The position numbers and the translations under genes are program-made. 10,720 nucleotides of DNA from CAVXAE01 sp044225565. Its GTDB lineage: Bacteria; Pseudomonadota; Gammaproteobacteria; Steroidobacterales; Steroidobacteraceae. This document shows, piece by piece, positions 1 through 7,773 of this stretch. Below the pieces are notes generated by a model. The model was not told the origin of the DNA, made no database searches, and was given only the letters and a program-made list of their open reading frames with translations. The first letter of the stretch is position 1. Each line of letters starts with the position of its first letter. Where the stretch lies: assembly GCA_044225565.1 (NCBI GenBank), contig JBGAIL010000163.1:1-10720 (forward strand), written 5' to 3'.

Positions 1-2
1 CC

Positions 3-836
3 CGGCTCGGAGACTGGGATGCGGTCATCAGCGGCAACCTGCGCGCCGCCGATGCAGCGCTGAGATATCCCGCGGGCGACCATGGCCAGTTCGTCTGGGA
101 CGAGTTCCCGCACGCCATCGAATACCTCATCTATGCGTACCTTCAGGAAGCCCGGGATGACGAGGCCGCCGAGCAGCTGAAGCGTCTTCGCGAGAAACCG
201 GCGCTCGAGCCGTCGTTCAAGACGGCGTTCCACCTCTCTTCGACGCAGGCGCGTTATGCGCTCGAGCGGCGCAAATGGAACGAGGCGCTCGCGCTTCGGC
301 CGCGCGTGCCCGCCAATCTCGACTGGGACAGGTTCGCGTGGCCGGAGGCGGTAACCTGGTTTGCACGCGGCCTGGGCGCGGCGCATACGGGCCAGGTTGA
401 GGAAGGTCACGCCGCCGCCAGGCGGCTCGGGGAACTGGAGTCGGCGTCCGAGAAGAGCGGCGAAGTGCTCTTCACCCGGCAGATCCGTGTGCTGCGCCTC
501 GGCACGGACGCCTGGCTGGCCCAGGCCGAAAAACAACCCGACGCCGCTCGACGGCAGATGCGCGAAGCGGCGGAGCTCGAAGCGTCGACGCCAAAACCCG
601 CCGTCACGCCGGCGCCGACTCTGCCGGCTTATGAATTGCTCGGCGATCTTCTGCTGGAGCAGCAGCAGCCGAAGGAAGCGCTCGTTGCCTACCAGAAATC
701 CCTGGAGCTCTACCCGCGCCGGTTCAACAGCCTTTCCGGCGCAATTGCCGCCGCACGTGCATCGGGCGACGAGTCGGGCGCCCGGAGTCTCAACGCGACG
801 CTGCTGGAGCTGACGGACGGCAAGACGGCGAGATGA
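3..836 (+). CDS. TPR-like protein, C-terminal part (5' end outside window)
   Basis: The frame is open from the first complete codon at base 3 to the TGA at 834-836, giving 277 residues, so the gene begins left of the window. A GTG at 306 could be taken as a start, but the upstream frame is continuous and reads as plausible alpha-helical protein, so it is internal. The chain is rich in Ala, Leu, Glu and Arg. Its last third contains a recognisable TPR-type helix pair (PAYELLGDLLLEQQQPKEAL followed by VAYQKSLELYP) and then a further helical pair. The middle part (WPEAVTWFARGLGAAHTGQ) resembles, from memory, uncharacterised soil-bacterial TPR proteins of about 550 residues. TPR domains bind other proteins; no catalytic motif is visible here. 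Signal peptide and N-terminal domains cannot be judged. It converges on sdaA and has no obvious functional link to it. Confidence 0.8.
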   Translation, partial: RLGDWDAVISGNLRAADAALRYPAGDHGQFVWDEFPHAIEYLIYAYLQEARDDEAAEQLKRLREKPALEPSFKTAFHLSSTQARYALERRKWNEALALRPRVPANLDWDRFAWPEAVTWFARGLGAAHTGQVEEGHAAARRLGELESASEKSGEVLFTRQIRVLRLGTDAWLAQAEKQPDAARRQMREAAELEASTPKPAVTPAPTLPAYELLGDLLLEQQQPKEALVAYQKSLELYPRRFNSLSGAIAAARASGDESGARSLNATLLELTDGKTAR

Positions 837-873
837 GTAAAGGGTTGAGGAGATGAGCGTGGAGGCGATGATC

Positions 874-903
874 CGGTGCGCGAAGGCATGACCGCCCGCA
901 CCG
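874..903. terminator. Possible bidirectional terminator hairpin between convergent genes
   Basis: In the 70-bp gap between the TPR gene stop (836) and the sdaA stop (907), CGGTGCG at 874-880 is fully complementary to CGCACCG at 897-903. Inside it, GGC at 885-887 pairs with GCC at 894-896 around a 6-nt loop. This makes a 10-bp stem with a 4-nt bulge (881-884). Its position between two convergent genes fits a shared terminator. There is no T-run on either side, so it is not a classical intrinsic terminator, and GC-rich DNA forms such stems by chance. The rest of the gap holds only very short ATG-initiated frames that I do not consider genes. Confidence 0.3.
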
Positions 904-906
904 TGC

Positions 907-2274
<1,368 letters not shown>

Positions 2275-2325
2275 GATTTACTTTATGTATATCAATTAGT
2301 TACGATGTAAATATCATGTTTTTTC
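2275..2325. promoter_or_regulatory. AT-rich control segment between sdaA and kbl-tdh
   Basis: About 40 of these 51 bases are A or T, against roughly one third in the surrounding genes. It lies directly upstream of sdaA and within the 131-bp divergent spacer. ATATCA occurs twice in direct orientation, at 2289-2294 and 2311-2316, 22 bp apart, so both copies face the same side of the helix. A run of six T follows at 2319-2324. The segment must hold the sdaA promoter, since nothing else lies before that gene, but no -35/-10 pair stands out. In E. coli both sdaA and the tdh operon are repressed by Lrp, which prefers AT-rich DNA. A role as a regulator binding site here is inference. Confidence 0.5.
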
Positions 2326-2333
2326 GGCAACGA

Positions 2334-2357
2334 CCCGCCCGCGCACATGGAGGCGGG
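2334..2357. promoter_or_regulatory. Inverted repeat at the -35 position of the kbl promoter
   Basis: CCCGCC at 2334-2339 is an exact inverted match to GGCGGG at 2352-2357, with a 12-nt centre. The centre (about 2345) falls where the -35 element of the -10 hexamer at 2366 would lie. That makes it a candidate operator for kbl-tdh. Six-base GC-only arms are common by chance at this base composition, so the call is weak. Confidence 0.22.
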
Positions 2358-2365
2358 GCGCTGAG

Positions 2366-2371
2366 TATAAT
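2366..2371 (+). promoter_or_regulatory. Consensus -10 hexamer (TATAAT) for kbl-tdh
   Basis: A perfect TATAAT lies 35 nt before the kbl start codon, in otherwise GC-rich DNA, placing transcription start near 2378 with a leader of about 28 nt. No good TTGACA-like element is found 16-18 bp upstream; the bases there (about 2343-2348) match poorly, and there is no TGn extension. A promoter with a strong -10 and weak -35 is often activator-dependent, which fits but is not shown by the nearby dyad and AT-rich segment. Confidence 0.6.
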
Positions 2372-2405
2372 TCGCGCCCTTTCCCGATGACGTGACTTCC
2401 ACTCC

Positions 2406-3593
2406 ATGAACGAAGCGTTTCTCAAACGGCTGCGCGCAGAGCTCTCCACCGTGCGCGAGCAGGGCCTCTACAAGAGCGAGCGGGTCATCGCGAGCCCGCA
2501 GGGCGGCGTGGTGCGCACCGGCGAGCGCGACGTCATCAACCTCTGCGCCAACAACTATCTCGGCCTCGCGAACCATCCAGCGGTACGCGAGGCGGCGCAT
2601 CGGGCCATCGATCGCTTCGGCTACGGCATGGCTTCGGTGCGCTTCATCTGCGGCACGCAGACCATCCACAAGCAGCTCGAGGAGCGCCTGAGCCGCTTCC
2701 TCGGCATGCAGGACACGATCCTCTATTCCTCCTGCTTCGACGCGAACGGCGGCCTGTTCGAGACGCTGCTGGATGAGAGCGACGCGATCATCTCCGACTC
2801 GCTCAACCACGCCAGCATCATCGACGGCATCCGGCTCTGCAAGGCGCAGCGCCATCGTTACGCCAACAACGACATGGCCGAGCTCGAGAGCCTGCTGGTG
2901 CAGACCCAGGGCGCGCGCACGCGCCTCATCGCCACCGACGGCGTCTTCTCGATGGACGGCACCATCGCCAACCTGCGAGCCATCTGCGACCTGGCGGACC
3001 GCTATGACGCCCTCGTGATGGTCGACGACTCCCACGCCAGCGGATTCCTCGGCCCCACTGGCCGGGGCACGCCGGAGCACTGCGGCGTCGCGGACCGGGT
3101 GGACATCATCACCAGCACGCTCGGCAAAGCGTTGGGCGGCGGCAGCGGCGGCTTCGTCAGCGCGCGCAAGGAGGTCATCGAGTGGCTGCGCCAGCGTTCA
3201 CGCCCCTATCTTTTCTCCAACAGCATTCCCCCGGTGGTCGCTGCGGTGAGCCTGCGAGTGCTCGACCTGCTGGACGATTCCCCCGAGCTGCGTGAGCAGC
3301 TCATGAGCAATGCGCGGCATTTCCGCGCGGGCCTGGAGAGCGCTGGTTTCAACGTAAAGCCTGGCGAGCATCCCATCGCGCCTGTGATGCTGGGCGATGC
3401 GGCACTTGCCGGCCGCATGGCGAACCGCCTGCTGGAACTCGGGGTGTACGTCATCGGCTTCTCGTTCCCGGTCGTGCCGAAGGGCCAGGCTCGCATTCGC
3501 ACCCAGATGTCCGCGGCGCTCAATCGCGAGCAGCTGGATCGCGCCATCGAAGCATTCGCCACCGCCGGCCGAGAGCTCGGCGTCATTCGCTAG
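2406..3593 (+). CDS. kbl: Glycine C-acetyltransferase (2-amino-3-ketobutyrate CoA ligase)
   Basis: PLP-dependent cytosolic enzyme of the alpha-oxoamine synthase family. It cleaves 2-amino-3-oxobutyrate with CoA into glycine and acetyl-CoA, the second step of threonine breakdown. The 395 residues compare with 398 in E. coli Kbl. Visible motifs in order: NLCANNYLGLANHP (45-58), YSSCFDANGG (107-116) for the phosphate/ring pocket, DSLNHAS (131-137), VDDSHASGFLGPTGRGTPEH (206-225) with the PLP-ring aspartate and histidine, and TSTLGKALGGGSGG (236-249), whose K241 should form the Schiff base. SNSIPP (271-276) is also diagnostic against related synthases such as BioF, HemA and Spt. The ATG at 2406 is preceded by no clear Shine-Dalgarno sequence. 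tdh follows 13 nt after the stop, so the two form an operon in the same order as in E. coli. Confidence 0.97.
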   Translation: MNEAFLKRLRAELSTVREQGLYKSERVIASPQGGVVRTGERDVINLCANNYLGLANHPAVREAAHRAIDRFGYGMASVRFICGTQTIHKQLEERLSRFLGMQDTILYSSCFDANGGLFETLLDESDAIISDSLNHASIIDGIRLCKAQRHRYANNDMAELESLLVQTQGARTRLIATDGVFSMDGTIANLRAICDLADRYDALVMVDDSHASGFLGPTGRGTPEHCGVADRVDIITSTLGKALGGGSGGFVSARKEVIEWLRQRSRPYLFSNSIPPVVAAVSLRVLDLLDDSPELREQLMSNARHFRAGLESAGFNVKPGEHPIAPVMLGDAALAGRMANRLLELGVYVIGFSFPVVPKGQARIRTQMSAALNREQLDRAIEAFATAGRELGVIR

Positions 3594-3596
3594 CAC

Positions 3597-3600
3597 AGGA
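3597..3600 (+). promoter_or_regulatory. Ribosome binding site that fixes the tdh start
   Basis: AGGA lies 6 nt before the ATG at 3607, just after the kbl stop codon (3591-3593). It supports 3607 as the tdh start over the in-frame ATG at 3397, which lies inside kbl and would add 70 residues not found in the family. Confidence 0.7.
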
Positions 3601-3606
3601 TTCTCC

Positions 3607-4638
3607 ATGAAAGCATTGGTCAAGAAGGAACGCACCCCGGGCATGTGGATGGAGGAGATCCCGGACCCGAAGGTCGGCCCGAACGACGTGTGCATCAAGA
3701 TCGCGAAGACCGCGATCTGCGGTACGGACATGCATATCTACAAATGGGATGCCTGGGCGCAGAAGACCATCCCGGTTCCCATGGCAGTGGGCCACGAATA
3801 CAGCGGGCGCATCGTCGAGATGGGCTCCGAAGTGCGCGGCTTCAGTCTCGGCGACCGGGTATCGGGCGAAGGGCACATCACCTGCGGCTATTGCCGCAAC
3901 TGCCGCGCCGGCCGTCGACATCTGTGCCGCAACACGGTGGGCGTGGGCGTCAACCGGCCGGGCGCGTTCGCGGAATATCTGGTCATCCCCGCGGTCAACG
4001 CGTTCAAGCTCCCGGATTCCATCACGGACGACATTGCCTCGATCCTCGATCCATTCGGCAATGCGGTGCACACCGCGCTCGCCTTCAACATGGTGGGTGA
4101 GGACGTGCTCATCACGGGAGCCGGCCCCATCGGCATCATGGCGGTGGCCGTCGCGCGCTTCGTCGGTGCGCGGCACGTGGTGATCACGGACGTGAACGAG
4201 TATCGCCTGGATCTGGCGCGCAAGATGGGTGCGACGCGCGCCATCAACGTGAGCAGAGAATCGCTGGACGACGCCATGAAGAGCCTCGGCATGCAGGAAG
4301 GCTTCGATGTGGGGCTGGAAATGTCCGGCAACGCTTCGGCGTTCCGGGAGATGCTGCGCACCATGCATCACGGCGGCAGCGTCGCCATCCTCGGCATCCC
4401 GCCGGACGAGACCTCGATCGACTGGAACCAGGTGATCTTCAAGGGCCTCACCCTCAAGGGCATCTATGGCCGGGAGATGTTCGAGACCTGGTACAAGATG
4501 GCCGCGCTGCTGCAGAGCGGGCTGAACCTCGGGCCGATCATCACGCACCACTACCCGGTGCGGGAGTTCGAGAAGGGGTTCCAGACGATGGGGTCGGGGC
4601 AGTCGGGGAAGGTGATCCTCGACTGGGCGGCGGTCTAG
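3607..4638 (+). CDS. tdh: L-threonine 3-dehydrogenase, zinc-dependent
   Basis: Cytosolic NAD-dependent enzyme oxidising L-threonine to 2-amino-3-oxobutyrate, which Kbl then cleaves. It is a zinc-containing medium-chain dehydrogenase of 343 residues (E. coli Tdh: 341). The catalytic zinc region shows C38 (AICGTDMHIYKWDAWA) and G62-H63-E64; H90 of SGEGH, known to matter for threonine specificity in E. coli, is kept. The structural zinc site has all four cysteines: C93, C96, C99 and C107. The Rossmann motif GAGPIG is at 171-176 and D195 (ITDVNEYR) ends strand 2, predicting NAD rather than NADP. The HIYKWDAWA stretch separates it from sorbitol and alcohol dehydrogenases. The start was chosen by the AGGA site and family length. 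It is the distal gene of kbl-tdh and converges on the MDR gene, with 21 bp between the stops. Confidence 0.97.
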   Translation: MKALVKKERTPGMWMEEIPDPKVGPNDVCIKIAKTAICGTDMHIYKWDAWAQKTIPVPMAVGHEYSGRIVEMGSEVRGFSLGDRVSGEGHITCGYCRNCRAGRRHLCRNTVGVGVNRPGAFAEYLVIPAVNAFKLPDSITDDIASILDPFGNAVHTALAFNMVGEDVLITGAGPIGIMAVAVARFVGARHVVITDVNEYRLDLARKMGATRAINVSRESLDDAMKSLGMQEGFDVGLEMSGNASAFREMLRTMHHGGSVAILGIPPDETSIDWNQVIFKGLTLKGIYGREMFETWYKMAALLQSGLNLGPIITHHYPVREFEKGFQTMGSGQSGKVILDWAAV

Positions 4639-4659
4639 GCGATTCGCGACGCCGCTCGT

Positions 4660-5634
4660 TCAGGGCTTGAGGATCACTTTTCCGACGGCCTCCCGGCTCA
4701 TCAGCCGCTGGATGCCGCGAACCGCTTCCGCCAGCGGCAGCACCGAATCGATCTGCACCTGGATGCGGCCTTGCTCGTGCCATGCGAGCAGCTCGCGCGC
4801 ATTCTCGGCCGCATCCGCTGGCTGGCGCTGAGTGAACTGCCCGTAGAAGACGCCGACGACGGAAAACCCTTTCACCAGCGCGAGGTTCACCGGGAACTGA
4901 GGGATGCGGCCCGAAGCGAAGCCGATGACCAGCAGCCTGCCGCCCCAGGCCATGCTGCGGGATAGCGCATCGAACACTTCACCGCCCACCGTGTCGTAGG
5001 CGACATCAACGCCTCGCGAGTCCGTCGCCGCCTTCAACTGCGATCTCAGATCGTCTTTCGAGCTGTCGACGAGTACGTCCGCGCCGTTCTCCTTCGCGGC
5101 CCGCAGCTTCTCCTCGCTCGAACAGATTGCAATGACGCGGGCCCCGAGCACCTTGCCAACCTGGACTGCGGCAAGCCCAGTGCCTCCCGCCGCGCCGCTG
5201 ACTGCCAGGGTTTCACCGGCACGAAGCTGGGCACGCTGCTTGAGCGCGTGCAGCGCGGTGCCGTGCCCGATGATCAGGCCAGCGGCGGCTTCGTCCGAAA
5301 TCGAGTCCGGCAGCTTCATTACCGAGGAGGCCGGTATCGTCAGCTTCTCGGCGAAGCCGCCGAGCACCGTCGCGGCCATGATCCGCTCGCCGGCACGAAA
5401 TCCCGTCACTCCCGTGCCGAGTCCGCTGACGACACCGGTCACTTCGGCGCCGGGCGTGAACGGCGTCGCGGGGCGCACCTGGTACTGGCCCTGCACGATG
5501 AGGCCATCCAGATAGTTGACGCTGGCGGCGCGCACGTCGACGAGCAACTCTCCTGCGGCAGGCGCAGGATCGGTAACGTCGCGATACTCGAGCTGCTCGA
5601 CCGGAGCGAACCCGTTGCAGACGATGGCTTTCAT
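4660..5634 (-). CDS. Zinc-free MDR oxidoreductase, NADPH:quinone oxidoreductase family
   Basis: A 324-residue medium-chain dehydrogenase/reductase without zinc ligands. The N-terminal catalytic domain has the quinone-oxidoreductase pattern ASVNYLDGLIVQGQYQ (37-52), then PFTPGAEVTGVV (58-69). The cofactor domain carries SGAAGGTG (146-153), the family's AAGGVG-type nucleotide loop, and SSEEKL (172-177), whose lysine favours NADPH. Family members reduce quinones or alpha,beta-enones. Next to beta-oxidation genes, a role as an enoyl-thioester or enone reductase is possible but unproven. The reading frame continues open far upstream, but homology and the ribosome site place the start at the ATG at 5634. 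This ATG overlaps the TGA of the upstream hydratase/dehydrogenase gene (ATGA), so translation is probably coupled. Confidence 0.9.
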   Translation of the reverse strand: MKAIVCNGFAPVEQLEYRDVTDPAPAAGELLVDVRAASVNYLDGLIVQGQYQVRPATPFTPGAEVTGVVSGLGTGVTGFRAGERIMAATVLGGFAEKLTIPASSVMKLPDSISDEAAAGLIIGHGTALHALKQRAQLRAGETLAVSGAAGGTGLAAVQVGKVLGARVIAICSSEEKLRAAKENGADVLVDSSKDDLRSQLKAATDSRGVDVAYDTVGGEVFDALSRSMAWGGRLLVIGFASGRIPQFPVNLALVKGFSVVGVFYGQFTQRQPADAAENARELLAWHEQGRIQVQIDSVLPLAEAVRGIQRLMSREAVGKVILKP

Positions 5635-7628
5635 CCTTCCTTCCGCGCTCCGCCATGGCCAAGGCCTGCCTGCTCCGCATGGAACATCGGGCCGCCGCGC
5701 CATCGCGGGAATCCGTAGCCGTACAGGTAGACCACGTCGATGTCCGAGGCGCGGGCGGCGATGCCTTCCTTCAGCAGCGCCTCGCCTTCGTCCACCAGCG
5801 CGCCGAGCAGCCGTTCGACGATCTCCTTGCTCTCGAGCTTGCGCGGCTTCGCGCCGATGCTCGCGCGATGCTCCTCCAGCAGCTTGGCGACCACGGGAGA
5901 CTCCAGCGCCTTGCGATTGCCCGCCTGGTAGTCGTACCAGCCGCCGAGCGTCTTCTGGCCGAAGCGGCCGAGCTCGCAGAGCTTGTCGCCGATACTGGAA
6001 TAGGTGACCTCGGGCCGCTCGACGTAGCGGCGCTTGCGGATCGCCCAGCCGATGTCGTTGCCTGCGAGGTCCGACATGCGGAAGGGGCCCATCGCGAAAC
6101 CGAAGCGCTCGATCGCGTCGTCCACCTGCGCGGGGCTCGCGCCTTCGTCGAGCATGAAGAGCGCCTGGCGGACGTACTGCTCGATCATCCGGTTGCCGAT
6201 GAAGCCATCGCACACGCCGGCCACCACCGCCACCTTGCGGATGCGTTTGGCGAATGCCATGGCGGTGGCGAGCACGTCAGGTGCAGTCGCCTTGCCACGC
6301 ACGATCTCCAGCAGTCGCATGACGTTCGCCGGGCTGAAGAAATGCAGTCCGATCACGTCCTGTGGGCGGCTCGTGCTCGCGGCCAGCACGTCGAGATCCA
6401 GCGTGGAGGTGTTGGAAGCCAGGATCGCGCCGGGCTTCAGCGTGGCGTCGAGGCGTTGCAGCACCTGCTTCTTCACGTCCATCTGCTCGAATACCGCCTC
6501 GATGGCGAGATCCACGGATGCGATGGCTTGATAGTCGGATGCGACTTCCAGCAGCTTCATGCGCTTCTCGAGTTGCTCCGCGGTGATGCGGCCCTTGGCG
6601 ACAGCCCCTTCGTAGGTCTTGCGGATGTTGGCGACGCCGCGCGCCGCCGCTTCCGCGTTGAGCTCGAGCAGTTTGACGGACAGCCCGGATTCCAGGACTG
6701 CCATGGCGATGCCGGTTCCCATCGTGCCCGCGCCGATCACTGCGACGTTTTGAATCGACCTCACCGGCGTGTCCGCAGCGAGGCCCGGCACGCGCGAGGC
6801 GGTCCGCTCGGCGAAGAAGGCATGGCGCAGCGCTTTGGATTCCGGAGAGTCGAGCAGCGTCATGAATGCCGTGCGCTCGCGTTTTTCGCCTTCCTCGAAC
6901 GGCAGCGCTGTGGCCTGCACGGAAGAAACGGCCAGGCGGCCCGCCGCATCTTGTGGCGCATCGGGGCTCAGCGCCTGTAGTGCCCGCGCGGTGATTTCTC
7001 CCATGGCAGGGTCGCGCAGCTGGCGATCGCGCACCCTCGGCGGCGGCGTCTTCGCGTTGCCGGCCTCAGCCCAGGCGCGCGCGGCCTCGGCTGCATCCGC
7101 CTGACAAACCAGGTCGAGCACTGCGGTGGAGGCGAAATACTCGGGCGATACGACTTCGCCGCTCAGGATGATCCTGAGCGCGCGCTCGACGCCGGCGAGG
7201 CGCGGCAGCCGCTGCGTGCCGCCTGCACCAGGGATGATACCGAGCTTGATCTCCGGCAGCGCGAAACGCGCTTTCGCGGAAGCCACGCGATAGTGGCAGC
7301 CGAGCGCGAGCTCGAACCCGCCGCCCATGCAGGTGCCGTCGATCGCGGCGATGATCGGCTTCGCGTTCCCTTCCACGGTCTCGATGAGGTCGTGCAGCGA
7401 TGGCTTGCTCATCATGGCCGGCGTGCCGAACTCGGACACGTCCGCGCCCGCGCAGAAGAAATTCTCGTTCGCGCAGAGCACGAGCGCGGCGACGGCCGGG
7501 TCAGCCGTGGCCTTGCCGATCGCGACGACGAGGTCGCTGCGCAGCGCATGGCTCAGCGCGTTCACCGGTGGATTGCTGAAACGGAGGAGGGCGACTCGCC
7601 CTTCGATGCGCAGATCGACGTGCGCCAT
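5631..7628 (-). CDS. Bifunctional enoyl-CoA hydratase / 3-hydroxyacyl-CoA dehydrogenase (PimF/FadJ-like)
   Basis: A 665-residue fusion carrying out hydration of trans-2-enoyl-CoA and NAD-dependent oxidation of the L-3-hydroxyacyl-CoA. The crotonase domain fills about residues 1-190. Both catalytic glutamates are present, E106 (GGGFELALG) and E126 (LPEIKLGIIPGAGGTQRLPR), with the 20-residue spacing of FadB E119/E139; NENFFCAGAD (54-63) forms part of the CoA pocket. The dehydrogenase Rossmann fold begins VAVIGAGTMGTGIA (295-308). Catalytic H429 (GLHFFSPAN) and E441 (LLEIV) are 12 apart as in FadB H450/E462; SNTS (405-408) and GFIGNR (475-480) complete the site. Two C-terminal helical domains follow (about 475-570 and 595-650). 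The start is the ATG at 7628, 9 nt after GGAG; upstream in-frame ATGs would add 56 unrelated residues running into the divergent gene. It is shorter than FadB (729) and no thiolase subunit gene adjoins it. Confidence 0.94.
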   Translation of the reverse strand: MAHVDLRIEGRVALLRFSNPPVNALSHALRSDLVVAIGKATADPAVAALVLCANENFFCAGADVSEFGTPAMMSKPSLHDLIETVEGNAKPIIAAIDGTCMGGGFELALGCHYRVASAKARFALPEIKLGIIPGAGGTQRLPRLAGVERALRIILSGEVVSPEYFASTAVLDLVCQADAAEAARAWAEAGNAKTPPPRVRDRQLRDPAMGEITARALQALSPDAPQDAAGRLAVSSVQATALPFEEGEKRERTAFMTLLDSPESKALRHAFFAERTASRVPGLAADTPVRSIQNVAVIGAGTMGTGIAMAVLESGLSVKLLELNAEAAARGVANIRKTYEGAVAKGRITAEQLEKRMKLLEVASDYQAIASVDLAIEAVFEQMDVKKQVLQRLDATLKPGAILASNTSTLDLDVLAASTSRPQDVIGLHFFSPANVMRLLEIVRGKATAPDVLATAMAFAKRIRKVAVVAGVCDGFIGNRMIEQYVRQALFMLDEGASPAQVDDAIERFGFAMGPFRMSDLAGNDIGWAIRKRRYVERPEVTYSSIGDKLCELGRFGQKTLGGWYDYQAGNRKALESPVVAKLLEEHRASIGAKPRKLESKEIVERLLGALVDEGEALLKEGIAARASDIDVVYLYGYGFPRWRGGPMFHAEQAGLGHGGARKEG
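5635..5644 (-). promoter_or_regulatory. Purine-rich ribosome binding site for the MDR gene
   Basis: Read on the minus strand, GGAAGGAAGG runs directly into the ATG at 5634. It lies inside the last codons of the upstream gene (Arg-Lys-Glu-Gly-stop). It supports this start over any in the open frame further upstream, and fits translation reinitiation at the ATGA overlap. Confidence 0.6.
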
Positions 7629-7773
7629 GGCGTGGGGACTCCAGATGGAAGATTGAGGGGTTCGCGCGAGACCCTTCAGCCTGCGCGCTTGCCGTGAGCA
7701 TGGCTGCGCAGTAGGCTGCTTGCAAGATGCAGAATTCGATTTCGCAGAGTGAAACAACGCGGAGCGGGCCCGC
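7629..7773. promoter_or_regulatory. Divergent promoter region of the beta-oxidation locus
   Basis: This 145-bp spacer separates the leftward hydratase/dehydrogenase-MDR operon from the rightward acyl-CoA dehydrogenase operon, and must contain both promoters unless they lie in coding sequence. It is less GC-rich on its right side (about 7719-7757). Apart from the weak rightward promoter listed separately, I found no clear -35/-10 pair and no convincing FadR, PsrA or TetR-type palindrome. Confidence 0.5.
7689..7717 (+). promoter_or_regulatory. Weak sigma70-like promoter for the acyl-CoA dehydrogenase operon
   Basis: TTGCCG (7689-7694) and TAGGCT (7712-7717) are separated by the optimal 17 bp. 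The -35 matches four and the -10 three of six consensus bases. This would give a transcript starting near 7724 and a leader of about 50 nt. Such matches arise often by chance. Confidence 0.25.

Noticed and set aside
853..891. Twelve-codon ATG frame after the TPR gene
   Set aside because: AGGAG abuts the ATG with no spacing, the peptide has no recognisable feature, and it overlaps the hairpin before sdaA.
3397..3606. Longer tdh reading frame beginning inside kbl
   Set aside because: The added residues are an out-of-frame reading of kbl; the ATG at 3607 has AGGA 6 nt upstream and gives normal family length.
4627..4655. GCGGCG/CGCCGC inverted repeat across the tdh stop as a terminator for the convergent pair
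   Set aside because: Only 6 bp with a 17-nt loop and no T-run; partly inside coding sequence. Too weak to annotate.
5635..6213. Upstream extension of the MDR frame by about 193 codons into the hydratase/dehydrogenase gene
   Set aside because: The extension is Arg-rich and out of frame with the real gene there; the MDR N-terminus and ribosome site both point to 5634.
5655..6980. 441-codon plus-strand open frame opposite the hydratase/dehydrogenase gene
   Set aside because: Shadow of the minus-strand coding frame; low-complexity composition and no domain that I recognise.
7740..7754. TTTC-N7-GAAA as a regulator operator before the dehydrogenase operon
   Set aside because: Arms of four bases only, with a mismatch at the next position; not close to known fatty-acid regulator sites.
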